DNA of 64,000 nt from NCBI RefSeq assembly GCF_030445035.2, contig NC_080678.1, positions 66,975,087 to 67,039,086 of the forward strand, given 5' to 3'. The notes below the pieces were generated by a model. That model worked only from the letters and a program-made list of their open reading frames with translations. It had not been told where the DNA came from and ran no database searches. The stretch comes from Dasypus novemcinctus. Taxonomy: Eukaryota > Chordata > Mammalia > Cingulata > Dasypodidae. A program made the position numbers and the translations under genes. Numbering within the stretch: position 1 is the first letter of the stretch; every line of letters begins with the position of its first letter. Positions 1-11,650 of this stretch are shown here, in pieces.

Positions 1-244
1 CCATTTCCCTGAACACATTTATATGCCTTATATAATGCTCAGGTGAACCTCCTCCCATGTATTCCCCTTCACTGACATCCCATACAAATGATCCTCCCCT
101 GCCACAGTTGTAACCCTTCTGTGATCCAAAACTTCTTCACAAATGAAGTCAATAAAATAGCTGAATACAATTAATAAGAAAATGAAATAATGATAGTTTT
201 AAAAATAGGAAATAAAATACAATTTTTTTTATTTTAAAAATTTA

Positions 245-316
245 GGATAAAAAATGAATATAAAAATTACACTTTATTAATATGTATCAATAAAATTGAT
301 TTGTTAAAAAAGAAAT
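245..316 (+). repeat. LINE-1 3' tail fragment
   Basis: A short A-rich segment with a core reading ttattaatatgtatcaata followed by a poly-A-like run. The same motif closes another L1 copy near 55070-55115, so I read this as the last bases of an L1 3' end on the + strand. The rest of the first 730 bases holds no gene I can see. Confidence 0.4.
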
Positions 317-734
317 AATGGATTGTCTATAATTTTAAGAGATGAACATTTTTCTTCCTTGGGCAATGCTGCTTAAGAACAAACGAAAAGGTAACCAGGA
401 AAATTGGAAGTTTTTACTGATGTAATCCAAGGTCCTAGAACAGTAGATACAAGATGGCAAATATTAAGAACCAAAGGGCACAAAAATATAAGCCTTACTG
501 AGGTTTGATGGCAGGAGAGTCTTACGGGACAGCATCTTCAAAGAAATGGGGCTTGAGATAGGTGAAAATCTCCTTCGCTCACAGCCATTTTTTACCTAGC
601 TGTCACAGAAGAAGGCACAGCTAAAATAATTCACCTTATGGTTGAGTGACTGGCCCTGATAATGCCATTTCCCCCAAGAGGCAATCATAACAGTCCAAGC
701 TGGAGGATTATGTAGTGCAAATCTTCCATGTCCT
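317..734. other. intergenic, nothing recognised
   Basis: No coding potential, RNA gene or recognisable repeat. Base composition is ordinary AT-rich mammalian intergenic sequence. Confidence 0.5.
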
Positions 735-1240
735 TATCAATTTTTCATATGTTTCATTTATCAATTGCTGAGAAAGGTATTTTTAAATCTCCCACTATGA
801 AGATGGATTTGTCGGTCTTCTCTGAAATAAAATACTTCATTCTTTATAATTTTTTTCATCTCTTTTCCAGGTCACTGATTTTCCCTTCAGCTGCTTGTAA
901 ACCAATATTTAAACAATCCTTTGAGGTTCAAATTTTAGTTATTATATTTTTTATCTTCAGACATTTTATTAGGTTCTTTTCCCACTTTGTCACATTAATT
1001 TTGATACTTTAAATACATTTATTTAGTTTTTCAAATTTGTTTTATATTTAGTAGCTTGTAATTCTAACACCTACTATCTATAGGGGTTGATGCCCCATTA
1101 TTTCTAATGATGACTTATTTCCATGTTTTGGAGACTTTTACAATTGTGTACTCATTTCTGGTACATATCTGAGACCTGTCTCTAAATGCATTCCTCAAGA
1201 GAGGATTGGCTTTTGCAGATTTCTCATGGCACCATTAACC
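735..1240 (-). mobile_element. Old antisense LINE fragment
   Basis: T-rich on the + strand. It contains the antisense phrase tatcaattgctgagaaaggt, which recurs in the L1 endonuclease-region fragments near 8840 and 9330, followed by further L1/HAL1-like antisense sequence. Diverged and boundary-uncertain. The open frame on the + strand here is the complement of LINE sequence, not a gene. Confidence 0.45.
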
Positions 1241-2004
1241 TGAAGTCACCTTAAACTAATTTTAGGTTTTAACAAAACATAAGGTTTGTTAGCCACTTAA
1301 GTGGTATGACTTACAGCCCCAAATCTCTGTGTAGGTGGGCTTGTGGTAAGTTAGGAATTATCAAGGAAGATTTTTTTCTTTTATTCTATTCCATTTAGAG
1401 CTAACGCTGAGACAGCCTGTGTCCCCACCACCCATATCTTTGTGGGTTGTTTTTTTTTTTTTTTTGCATCTCCTGACCTCATCATCTTTTGCAAACCCCT
1501 AAATTTATGCAGTGGCCTATGATACAAACTGTCACATTGCACTGATCTCAGGATTTGCTTTTGCCACTTGAGCATGGACCTTTAAACCTACTTTATTAGT
1601 TACTAGAGATGGTAGATGACTTCCAGTGAAGATTGGCTTGGGTGCTTGCTTTTTCCTTTGGATTTGTGCTTTTTTACTACTTTTCTTTCTTTCCCACTAT
1701 TTCAGCTATGAATTTTAAAATATGGATTTTATATTTTATAAAACATTTTTAGACTGTACTGGGAGAGTTTATTTGGTATCTAGATTGTCTTACTACCAAT
1801 AAATGGATATCCTATCGGAGAAAAGTAATGAGAGGGAAAAGCATCAATATCATCATGGACAGGAAGATAAAAACAACAACCCATTATCTAGGCAAAGAGG
1901 GACCACTGTCTTATTGCCCTGCCTCTCCTCCACAAATTTTATCCCCTAGATAGGGGCATCCTGATCCCCTCCTCATCTTCTCAGCAAATTCAACTAATAA
2001 ATAA
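1241..2004. other. intergenic, nothing recognised
   Basis: Contains a poly-T run at about 1450-1465. No gene or clear repeat family is visible. Confidence 0.45.
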
Positions 2005-2165
2005 TAAGTGATCCCATTTCTTTGAGTACTCACTGTGTGCTAGTCATTTGTCTAAGTTCTTTGCATGTTTTAGCTCAACTACTCTTAAGAGTAGTCCAGG
2101 GATATAGGTAAGATTTTAATCTTTATCTTACAGAATAGAAGCCTGACTTTCAGAGAGGCTACTGC
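2005..2165 (-). repeat. MIR SINE remnant
   Basis: Reads as the reverse complement of MIR: gagtactcactgtgtgctag, then a low-homology middle, then a 'ttatcttacagaatagaag' segment matching the MIR region that normally reads cattttacagatgaggaa. Ancient, inactive. Confidence 0.5.
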
Positions 2166-2970
2166 TTATAGAGGTGGTTCATCTGTGTGCTTTTCCACAA
2201 AATTATATTGTCTGCCATGCCTCATTGATGGATAAACTGATATGGACCTTCCCAAGTAAATATCTTGAACTCAAATAAGTTTAAGAAATACAGTTAATTG
2301 AAACAGAAGAGTTTTCCTCGCAGAGACATCTCAGAGTCTTTACTATATTAAATATGCATTGTGAGTTTTTAAGGGAATAGATAGACAGCATAACTTTCTC
2401 CAGACTCCTTTGACCACAGAAGTCTGCCCAGGGGCATATCTCCAGCATCTGCTATGCCTTAGAACAGACTTTGGGAAATGTTGTTCAAAAATAATGAAAT
2501 TTATTGCTCTTCTTAAGCATCAAACATTTTGGAAATTCCAGAGAAGCAGGAAGAAACCATCTTGAAACTTTATAGTCACACCCCAAAAAACAAACAAACA
2601 AAACACCAGCCGGAGGTAACCAGCTTGATAATTCTGATCGTACAGATTTGTCTTCAGGTGACTTTTCCAAAATTTGCAACCAGCCCCAGATGATTTATCA
2701 TCACTAAGACATTCAGAAGGCTGAGTTACAGTCTGCAGGGAGTTAGGTACTGAAGGAGAGCTCCCCAAGTCCCTAACGAAGGGACAGCGTTATTGGCACA
2801 AGTGCAAGCCTCGGAAAGACATTAGGAGTAAACTCACTGGGAAACACACACATTCAGTGACACTAAGATCCCAAGTAGTTTCACCCAAAGGAATATACAA
2901 AAATGTTAATGTTGACTAACAGTGGCAGGATTATGAATGGTTATTTTTTCCATTATATTTAATCTGTATT
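2166..2970. other. intergenic, short AAAC run only
   Basis: No gene seen. A short (AAAC)n stretch lies at about 2584-2602. The small antisense open frames here lack any protein-like feature I recognise. Confidence 0.45.
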
Positions 2971-3389
2971 TAAAATTTGCTGCATGGGAAACGGACTTTG
3001 GCCCAGTGGTTAGGGCGTCCGTCTACCATATGGGAGGTCCGCGGTTCAAACCCCGGGCCTCCTTGACCCGTGTGGAGCTGGCCATGCGCAGTGCTGATGC
3101 ACGCAAGGAGTGCCGTGCCACGCAGGGGTGTCCCCCGCGTGGGGGAGCCCCACGCGCGAGGAGTGCGCCCGTGAGGAAAAGCCGCCCAGCGTGAAAAGAG
3201 AGAGCAGCCTGCCCAGGAATGGCGCCGCCCACACTTCCCATGCCGTTGCTGTTGCCGACAGCAGAAGCGGACAAAGAAACAAGACGCAGCAAATAGACAC
3301 CAAGAACAGACAACCAGGGGAGGGGGGGAAATTAAATAAATAAATAAATAAAAAAAAAATAAAAAAATAAAAAAATAAAATTTGCTGCA
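2971..3389 (+). mobile_element. DAS-SINE with 14-bp TSD
   Basis: Armadillo tRNA-derived SINE. The body starts at about 2986 and is flanked by an exact 14-bp target-site duplication, taaaatttgctgca, at 2971-2984 and 3376-3389. The head has a box A-like motif (tggcccagtgg) and a box B-like motif (ggttcaaaccc) of a pol III internal promoter. The middle is GC-rich and the tail is (AAAT)n/poly-A. The GC-rich body opens spurious frames on both strands. The intact duplication and CpG-rich body suggest a fairly young insertion. Confidence 0.93.
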
Positions 3390-4390
3390 ATTACTATCTA
3401 TTATTTTTGGAACAAGAAAAGTGTCTTTTTCAAAGGACTCTTATGGTTACTTAACAGGGCAAAGAAATTTTTAAAATTGAAGAGCCTGAAAAAAGTGAGG
3501 AAAGTGACTTTTCCCAAGTCACGCAGCCTGTTGGAGGTCAAATTGGAGCTCTTGATAACCTTGAGCAGGGCCCTCCCGAGGATGCTATACGTTATCCCAT
3601 GGTCACACAGGGTGAGGCTGCTGGGGGTGTCCCTCCTCAGGAAGGCAGTCCCCCAAAGAGGAGAACCGTGGGTCCTCCTCAGTGGGTAGGCCTTCTCTCT
3701 CTCCGGACCAGCAGGAAGACCGCGCTGCCTCTCCCACAGATTCTTTTGCCCATGGCTCATGATTTGCCACTTATTTTTCTGAGTAAGAGAATGTCATGAA
3801 AAGACTGAGAACCTGACATTAGGTTTGTGGGAGAATTACTCTCTCCCAAGGAAACCACCCTATGATACACGGAGCACTGCTGCTGCTTTTCCCAGACTTG
3901 TTTATTGCTGTTGAGTAACCCCGGAAGGCACAGTGAAGATAGACTGTGACCAGGGAGGAATGGCTGGAACCACCTGATGTGAAGTTTGGGGAATCTTTGG
4001 CTGCTGAAGTTGGGAGATTGGGAGGTCTGTGGTGATTCTGGAACTCATTTTACAAAATAGACAATGAAGTAATTGATTGACTCACTGCTTTCAATTAAGA
4101 TTGCATTTTTGTGGGGTTTTTGTGTGTATATGTGGAAATAAGAGCTCAGAGGGATGATACTATAACCCTGGGAAAGGGTGTGGGAATCTCACCCACCTGT
4201 ATTTGCCTTCCCATACAACTTGGGCAGTGGAAGTTGGAAAATGGGGGATGAAATAAAGACTGGGGAGGTCTCCTTTATCACAGATACATAGAATTGGAAG
4301 GGGTACTCAGAAAGCCTTGGTCCAACCTCCTCACTTTACCAATGGGCCAGCTATAAATTTTACAGATGGAGAAATGGTTAATATTTAAAT
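3390..4390. other. intergenic with MIR remnant
   Basis: About 3495-3560 looks like an antisense MIR core (aagtgacttttcccaagtca followed by a cagcctg motif). About 4280-4370 holds a further old-SINE-like stretch. Nothing else is identified. Confidence 0.4.
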
Positions 4391-4814
4391 GTTTAGAGGG
4401 AAGCGGACTTGGCCCAATGGATAGGGCATCCGCCTACCACATGGGAGGTCCCCGGTTCAAACCCCAGGCCTCCTTGACCCGTGTGGAGCTGGCCCATGCT
4501 CAGTGCTGATGCACGCAAGGAGTGCCCTGCCACGCAGGGGTGTCTCCCATGTAGGGGAGCCCCACGCGCAAGAAGTGCACCCCGTAAGGAGAGCTGCCCA
4601 GTGCGAAAGAAGTGCAGCCTGCCCAGGAATGGCGCCGCACACATGGAGAGCTGACACAACAAGATGACACAACAAAAAGAAACACAGATTCCCTGTGCCA
4701 CTGATACGGATGGGAGCAGTCACAGAAGAACACATAGCAAATGGACACAAAGAGCAGGCAACTGGGGGGGCGGGGGGAAGGGGAGAAAAATTAAAAAAAA
4801 AAAAGTTTATAGAG
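4391..4814 (+). mobile_element. DAS-SINE, second copy
   Basis: Same family as the copy at 2971, with box A-like cttggcccaatgg and box B-like ggttcaaaccc motifs and an A-rich tail ending near 4804. The flanking duplication is imperfect: gtttagag at 4391-4398 against gtttatagag at 4805-4814. It has the longer body variant that contains a cacaacaaaaagaaacacag segment. No coding function. Confidence 0.9.
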
Positions 4815-5307
4815 CACGTTCTCTGTACCAGATAGTCTGGAAGGCATTGGAGCAGAAAATAATATAGATGAGTCCCTGCCTTCTGCAATCAAGAGGTCCA
4901 GAATGGGGAAATGTCAAAGCAAATGCAGAACGAGAATCCAGATCTCTCAGGTCCCAGGGGACCATCTTTTGGACATTTCTCCCTCTGGTATACTTTAGGC
5001 ACCTAAGATATTCCATATGATTTTGGGTGATTCACTAACTTCTCCTGTTTCAGTTTTATTGACATAAAGAAGGTACTGAAATATTTATTCTTTCATTTAT
5101 TTATCAAAACTTTACTGAGAGCCATCTATATCTTGGGCACAAAGCTCACTGGACTTACAGAATAGCAGCTTTTTGCTGAGAGTAAATGTACCTCGGCCAG
5201 TGATTCTCTCCAAACAGCAATCAGTAGGTAGCTGGGCTTGCAGAGTTGGCTGTATTTTCTTTTTGCCATTCAGATTGACTTACTTTCCCTAGTACCTTGA
5301 ATCCCAT
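4815..5307. other. intergenic, old-repeat-like
   Basis: The segment around 4825-4905 (accagatagtctggaaggca ... gagtccctgccttctgcaat) resembles the 'gtgccaggcactg ... aggtccctgccctca' motif of an ancient SINE/LINE. No gene is seen. Confidence 0.35.
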
Positions 5308-5452
5308 CTTGGATCCTTTCCTCCCCCCCCTTCCCCCCATCCTTCCCTCTCTTCCCCCCATCCTTCCCTCTCTTCCCCTCTTCCTGCCTCCCTTCTTTTT
5401 TCTTTGTTCCTCCCTCACTTCTTTCTTTCTATCTATCCCTCCATCTTACTTC
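5308..5452 (+). repeat. Polypyrimidine (C/T) tract
   Basis: Nearly pure C/T on the + strand, built from imperfect ttccctctcttcccccat-type units (two tandem near-copies at about 5327-5375). Such mirror-like pyrimidine tracts can in principle form triplex (H-DNA). The open frames across it are low-complexity artefacts. Confidence 0.8.
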
Positions 5453-6129
5453 CATTTGATGTGTAACCCTAGCACCAGTGAATTGATTCACAATAAGACA
5501 TTTTAAAGTCATAAATGTGAACACTCGCATTGGCAGGGCTAGTATATTCTTTCTTTGTAGCTGCTGCACAGTGTAACTTTTATTTAGTATTCCCAAATGA
5601 TAAGTTTTCCTAAATCTCTAGATTTTAACACAGGGGAAGTCAATATTGGATTATATCCACAACTGTATCAAGAAAATATGTTACTGGCAATAATCCCAAA
5701 GGGGGTAAGTGCGAGAGGGGGAAAAAGGGGAAAAAATGCAAAATGACATGATTGATTCTTGACAAGTCCAGATAAAAAGGAAGAAAAAAGTACTGGTCCT
5801 TATCAGAGCAAATAATGTTATCTCACAAAGTACATACTGATTTCCAATATTAACCAACCTGTACCCTTCAGAAGACATTTTCTCATAGCTGAAGAATCAC
5901 ATTCATGTCGGCAGTCGATTTATAAGGGCAAGAATGTGGTTTCTTGGACCAATGCCTCCTTAGAATGGAGAAAGAGTAGAAGTAAGCGGTGCTCATTTGC
6001 TTGTTTATCCAGTTCACTTGTATGGATTTTTTTTTTCAACTTTCAGAAGTTTAGTGGAAAGTAGTTACTTGAAATTAGGCAGAGTTTACAAGAATACTAT
6101 TAAAAACTGTACAGCAGATTTTTCTTTTT
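5453..6129. other. intergenic, nothing recognised
   Basis: No gene, RNA gene or confident repeat family is visible. Confidence 0.45.
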
Positions 6130-7060
6130 CTTTAATTTTATTTTTTAAGGAAACTCTAGATTACATAAACAATACATCGAAAATATAGAGGGATTCCCAT
6201 ATATCCCACCCCCACCTCCACCCATACTTTTCCCCATTAAAAGCATCTTTGATTAGTGTGGTACATTTGTCACAAAATTGATGAAAACATTGAAGCATTG
6301 CTACTAACCATGGTCAATAGTTTACATTATAGTTTATATTTTGCACTGCACATTTTTATAGGTTTTGACAAAATGTGTAACAGCCTGTATCCTTCATAGA
6401 ATGTTATTCAAAACAATTCCAATGTCCCCAGAATGCCTCATGTTATACCTATTCTTCCTTCCCTTTCCACTCAGAACCTCTGGTAGCCACTACCTTTCTA
6501 TCAGTGTTACAAGTTCTTCCATTGTTAGTTAGTCCCACCTTATGTTTATTCATTCCTCAATCTTAAGGCTTTTGGTTTGGTGATACCTAGTCTGTTTCTG
6601 ATTGAGAGGTGGTTTAGACCCTATGGGGCCGAAGGATGGAACTGTCTTGCTTGCAGTTGTGGATATTCTGTTTTTTGGGTGAATGTTGTCCATCACTATC
6701 TTTTTGTTAGTTGTCCTGGGCGAGTCAGATGAACTGCAGAGTAGGTGTTGGCTACAACTCTGCTGAGATTCAAAGCTCAGCCGGCATGTGAACAGCCAGA
6801 AGATTTAAATCACTGTTACATATATTTGATGGGTATAGTGCTAATTATAGGTTCAAATAAAAACGGGCAGAAGAGCCATGTGAAGGGATCTTATAAATGA
6901 CTCTAACTTTGTTACGTTGGGGAGCATATATTCCAAGGTAAGGCCCACTGACAGGGTGCTGAATTCCTGAGATTGTCTGCCTTGCCTACAGTGTCTAGTG
7001 TCTTTAGAGCCCTCAGGAGCACCGCCATAGCAGATTTTCCATGGTCTTATTTTATTAAGC
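6130..7060 (-). mobile_element. Antisense L1 3' region (xenarthran type)
   Basis: Begins (element 3' end) with a T-rich stretch, then a C-rich stretch (cccacccccacctccaccca) that is the complement of the G-rich L1 3' UTR. It continues with sequence clearly homologous to the copy at 26885-28160: both share a cttgcttgcagttgt / cctgcttgcagttgt anchor, a gttcaataaaa segment and a 'gggtgctgaattcc / gcactgaactcc' segment. I infer an L1 3' UTR because of the G-rich tract and terminal A-run; an LTR-type element is the alternative. Confidence 0.5.
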
Positions 7061-7649
7061 GGACAAAGAAAAATTGCATATTCTTTTTGAAAATGATTGT
7101 TACACCAGCTCAAAGACTAACCATCTTATCTACACCTCCTGTTAGGTGGGTGTTTCTCCAGGCACTCTGTATCCATTCACTGTTCATGGTTTGCTTGGGT
7201 CACTGTGTGTTTGTGTATGTGTGTGTGTATTTAAGAAGGCACTTGTGCAGCCCTAAGCAAATACAGCTGATGGCTAGATGGGTGACTGATGAAAAAGGCA
7301 AGTCTAGGCCAGAGAAGCACAAAGCCAGCCCTGTGTCTTGGCAGAATCTGATGATGCCAGGACCTGCTTTTTCTCATGCTGGTCGCCTGGAGACCAAATG
7401 TGTGCCATTTGAGGCAGTTTCCCTATGGGTGGGGAAAATGACAATTCTCTTAGGCCCTTTCTCTCCTCCAGAGAAGGAGGATCACAACCGGGCACTAGGC
7501 TGGAAAACAAACAGTTCCCCAGAAAGGCCTACTTGATACTCCATTCTATGTGTTTTTACTCTTTCAATTAACTTCTCTTAATTGTGCTATCATATTTCAT
7601 ACACAAAGTTTTACAGGGCCTGGCACAAGAAAAGTGCTTATTAACTCTT
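7061..7649. other. intergenic, no convincing gene
   Basis: A 187-codon open frame starts at 6973 inside the preceding repeat and runs to 7536. It has no recognisable domain, and its first third is antisense repeat sequence. I do not call it a gene. Confidence 0.5.
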
Positions 7650-7735
7650 AGCTATTATTACTATTACTACTACTATTGCTACTGCTATTACTCTACTACC
7701 AATATTACTACTGCAGCTGCAGCAGCTACCAGTCT
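7650..7735 (+). repeat. Compound trinucleotide microsatellite
   Basis: A run of TAT/TAC/TTA/TGC-type triplets (ctattattactattactact...), followed by a ctgcagctgcagcag run. The tract is interrupted, so it is probably only moderately unstable. Confidence 0.85.
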
Positions 7736-7999
7736 TTCTACAATTACTACTCTGGATCACCTCAGTGCTGTGTTTAGACACTCAACATTACAATATTATT
7801 TTGAACTCCATGAAACTGTGGTACATTAGAATTCTGTGTTTAAGCAACAGAATACTCAACTTGAACTCGCTTAAAATAAAAACAACTTAGCATTCCACAG
7901 CTGACGATACGATAACCTGAAATCTTCCCACTATGAACAAATAGAAACATTGCATAATTTTTTCCCAGAAGGCTTTCAACTATGAATTCCATGTCTTTA

Positions 8000-9240
8000 A
8001 TAGTTTTAGGGCAATTTACATTACCTATTTTATCTTGGGTGAGTTTTAGTATTTGTGGTGTTTGAGGAATTTGTCCACTTCTTCAAAGTTTTCAAATTTA
8101 TGTGTGTAAAATTGCTCATCGTATTCCTTTATCCTTTTACTGTCAGTGGGGTTTATAGTGATGTCTTCTCTTTCATTTCTAATATTAGTTATCTCCATCT
8201 TCTGTCTTTTTCCCTTTGTCAGTCTTGCCAGAGGATTATTTATTGATCTTTTCAAAAAACAGGAGTTTGGTTCTTTTTCTCTATTATTTTCCTGTTATCA
8301 ATTTTATGGACTTCTACATTTATCTTTATTATTTCCTTCTTTCAGTTTGCATTGGGTTTATTTTGCTCTTCTTTTTCTGGTTTCTTGAGGTCCTTCCTAT
8401 AACTATTTAATGCCATAAATTTCCCTGTAAGCACAACTTTAGCCTCATGCCATGGATTTTAATATGTTATAATTTTTTTTTGTTCTGTTCAATATATTTT
8501 CTAATTTCCCTTGATACTTCTTCTTAGATACATGGATTATTTGGAAGTGTGTTGTTCAATTTCCAAGTGCTTTGAGATTTCCTGTTATCTTTCTATTATT
8601 GATTTCTAGTTTAATTCTACTACAATCAGAGAATATACTTTGTGCTATTTCAATTTTTTAAAAATGTGTTAAAGTTTGTTTTATAACCCAGGAAATGGTC
8701 TATGTTGGTGAATGTTCCATGTTCACTCAAAAAAATGTGTATTCTCCTGCTGTTGGTGGAATGTTCTAAAAATTACAATTAGATCCAGATGGTTGATGGT
8801 GTTATTCAGTTCATCATATACTTGTTGATTTTTTGTTAGTTCTATCAATTACTGAGGAAGGAGAGTTGAAGTCTCCAAGAATAATTGTGAATTTGTCTGA
8901 TTCTCCCTTTAGTTCCATCAGTTTTTGATTCATGCACTTTGAAGCTCTATTGTTGGACTGTTATGTTTTCTTGGAGAAATGACTACTTTATCATTATGTA
9001 ATGTTCATCTTTATCCATGGTAAATTATTTTGCTCTGCACTTTACTTTGTCTGATATTAACAGAGCCACTCCAGTGTTCCTTAGATTAGGGTTTGCATAG
9101 TATATTTTTCTGTCCTTTACTTTTAATCTATCTATGTAATACTTTTGGAAGTAAGCTTCTTGGAGACAGTGTTCAGTTGGGTGATATTTTTTCATCTGTC
9201 TGATAATCTCTCTCTTTCAGTTGGTGTGTCTTACCTGAGG
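8000..9240 (-). mobile_element. Antisense L1 ORF2 fragment (endonuclease end)
   Basis: On the complement, a 69-codon open frame at 8046-8255 reads with residues PLARLTKGKRQKMEITNIRN, the linker between the endonuclease and reverse transcriptase of L1 ORF2. The sequence upstream on that strand (to about 9240) matches the endonuclease-domain antisense phrases of old mammalian L1. Stops interrupt the frame. The + strand frames here are complements and not genes. Confidence 0.75.
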
Positions 9241-9254
9241 ATGATTTTATCCCT

Positions 9255-9322
9255 TCAGGCCAAGACACATTTGGCAATATTGGTAAATATTATTAACCAT
9301 CACAACTGGGTGGTACTAATTT
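9255..9322 (+). mobile_element. MER20-like fragment
   Basis: Contains acatttggcaat ... accatcacaactgggtggta, matching the core of the MER20 hAT transposon consensus (acatttggcaatgtctgg ... gttgtcacaactgggg). It is a truncated internal piece in the opposite orientation to the complete MER20 at 9915. It sits between two LINE fragments. Confidence 0.45.
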
Positions 9323-9914
9323 TTCTATCAATTACTGAGAGAGGTATGTTAAAATGTCCACCTCTGATTGTGGATAGGTCTATTCTTTTAGGTGTGTCAA
9401 TTTTGAAGCTACATTTTTAGGTTCATCCGAATTTAGAACTATCTCATCCTATTGCATTGATTCTTTTATATTTGTGAAGTGTCCCTCTTTATTTTTAGTA
9501 ATAATTCTTGACTTAAAGTCTATTTTGTCTGAAATAAATATAGCCACATAACCTTCTTTTGTTTGATTTTTGTATGATATGACATTTCCCATACTTTAAT
9601 TTCCAACCTCTCTGTTTCTTCATATTTAAAATAAATCTCTTGTAAATTATATTGAATTCTGATAACTTACCCAGTCAGAAAATCTTTGTATTATAGAATG
9701 TTTAATTCATTTACATTTAATGTAGTGAAACTTAAAGTTAGATTTATGTGTACAAACTTGCTTTTGTTTTCTTTTTGTCCTATTCATTTTGTTGATTTCT
9801 CTTTTCTTCCTTTTGTGGGGATTAATCACTACTTTTTATTATTCAATTTGTCTTCCCTGTTAGCTGTTTAATACATTACTGTTTTGTTTTGCTTTATTTC
9901 TGGTTACCCTTGAG

Positions 9915-10133
9915 CAAGGTTTCTCAACCTCAGCATTATTGACATGTTGGGCCAGATAGTTCTGTGTCATGGGAGGTTGTCCTATGCATGGGAGCATGTT
10001 TAACAGCATCCTTGGTCTTTACTCAGTAGAGGCCTTTAGTTACCCCCCAACCCAGTTGTGACAACCAAAAATTTCTCCGGGTATTGCCAAATGTCTTTTG
10101 AGGGGCAAAATTTTCCCAGGTTGGGAACTACTG
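9915..10133 (-). mobile_element. MER20, complete hAT-Charlie element
   Basis: The 219-bp element starts caaggtttctcaacc and ends ggttgggaactactg, the imperfect terminal inverted repeats of MER20. It is flanked by an 8-bp duplication with one mismatch (cccttgag 9907-9914, ccctagag 10134-10141), the expected hAT duplication length. It inserted into antisense LINE sequence. MER20 copies are known from the literature as hormone-responsive enhancers in placental endometrium; activity of this copy is not shown. Confidence 0.85.
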
Positions 10134-10343
10134 CCCTAGAGATTTCAATATGCATCCTTGGTTTGTTATAGTCTACCTTACCAATACACTTCCAGCAAAA
10201 TGTTGAAATCTTACAACTTGATTCCATTTGCCCCATCCCATCTTTTGTGCTATTGTCATAAATTTTATACCACATTATATGTTCTAAATTCCAAAAGATG
10301 TTATCATTAAATAGTCTTCTTTTACATTCATCTGTGTATGTAT

Positions 10344-10975
10344 TGTCTTGGTTTCCCAGCTACTAAGAGAAACACCATACAATTGGTTGGCTTAACAACA
10401 GGAATTCATTGGTACACAGTTTTTTTTGTTTGTTTGTTTGTTTGTATGTTTTTTGCCTCCCTCACTCTCTCCGTCCTTTCCTTCCTCCCCCCTTCCTTCC
10501 TACTTCCCTCTTCTCTTTCCTTCTTCTCTTTTTTCCCCTCCCTCCATCCCTCCCCCCTTCCTCTCCTTGGCTCATGGTTTTGAGGCTAGAAGAAATCCAA
10601 AATTGAGGCATCAACAAAACTATACTATCTTCCCAAAAACTGTGGTGTTCTGGGAATGGCTGCTGGCAGTCCTTGGACCCCTGGGTTTTCCTTTCACATG
10701 GCAATGTGCATAGTGATGTCCTCTCCTTTCTCTTCTGGGTTCCATTGATTGCAGCTTCTTACTCCTCTCTGTGGCTTTCTCTCTTTACTACTGGATTTCT
10801 TTTGCTTATAATGGACTACAGTAATCTGGATTTAAGATCCATCCTGATTCAGTTGGCCACACCTTAACTAAAAATACAATTTTTAAAAGATTCTGTTTAC
10901 AATGGGTTCACACTTAAAGGAATGGATTAAGATTAAGAACATGTTTTTCTGGGGTACACAATTCAACTTACCACA
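10344..10975 (+). mobile_element. Solo LTR with 5-bp TSD
   Basis: A 632-bp element beginning TGTCTTGG and ending TTACCACA (the TG...CA ends of an LTR). It is flanked by an exact tgtat duplication at 10339-10343 and 10976-10980 and embedded in antisense LINE. Internal anchors such as ggttggcttaacaacaggaa and gccacaccttaac are shared with mammalian LTR-type repeats and resemble the element at 35284. There is no internal retroviral gene, so this is a solo LTR. Family name uncertain. Confidence 0.75.
10457..10567 (+). repeat. Polypyrimidine tract inside LTR
   Basis: Almost pure C/T (cctccctcactctctccgtc onward), following a (GTTT)n run at about 10425-10445. It expanded within the LTR at 10344-10975 and accounts for part of its length. 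Confidence 0.8.
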
Positions 10976-11208
10976 TGTATACTCTTTTCAATGCCTTTCC
11001 TTTCTTCCTAGTTTTCTCTGTTTTTATCTGGGAAAATTTCACTTCTGCCTAAAGCACTCTGTTTAGTACTTGCTTTTGTGTTTGCTGATAACAACAGATT
11101 CTCTTTGTTTTGTTTGAAGGACATATTTTCACTGGTGAATAAATCTAGGTTGGCTTTTTTTTTCTTCTTATACTACTTTCAAGATGTTATTAGACGGTCT
11201 TATTGTTT

Positions 11209-11650
11209 CCACAGTGTGTCAGTTTGGGTCCTATGAAAATCAGATACCAAAATGGGATTTAAAATGCAAGAGATTTATTAGGGGAAATGCCTGTGGAGGA
11301 TAAAAGGATAGGAGAGGAGTGGGTAGAGAGCACCTTCAGTCAATGAAGCAGGTTTGGCATCTGTGAAGGAAGACAGGGAAGGAAGGTTGGGTTGAAGAGC
11401 CTTGGAATGTAGAACAAATCTGAAAAATTCTTGGCCAGTTCTTAGATAATTCATTGCTTGGAAACAGTTGAGGGGAAGTGTGACTTGGCATGAAGGTTTC
11501 AGGGGATCCAAAGGTGCAGGAGCTGTCAAACAGATATGCTTCTTGAAGCAGGTTCTCTTGATGGGAAATCTGAGGGATGCATCTCCGTGGCTGCCATGCA
11601 TAGTTTCTTTTGAAAAAATCAGTTGTCTTGTTGTAGCTCTCCTGAAGACT
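11209..11650. repeat. Unclassified insertion within LINE
   Basis: Purine-rich sequence that breaks the antisense LINE: LINE phrases stop near 11208 and resume near 11650-11670. It begins tgtgtcagtttgggtcctat and contains gcaagagatttattagggga. That resembles a dispersed mammalian repeat, but I cannot name it. Short antisense frames within it are not convincing genes. Confidence 0.4.

Noticed and set aside
3000..3070. tRNA gene candidates at SINE heads (also 4410, 18870, 20100, 44670, 52020)
   Set aside because: Box A and B motifs are those of tRNA-derived SINEs. Each is followed by a SINE body, A-rich tail and duplication, so they are not tRNA genes.
6973..7536. 187-codon forward open frame
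   Set aside because: Its first part is antisense L1-like sequence, and it has no domain, no conserved motif and no promoter context.
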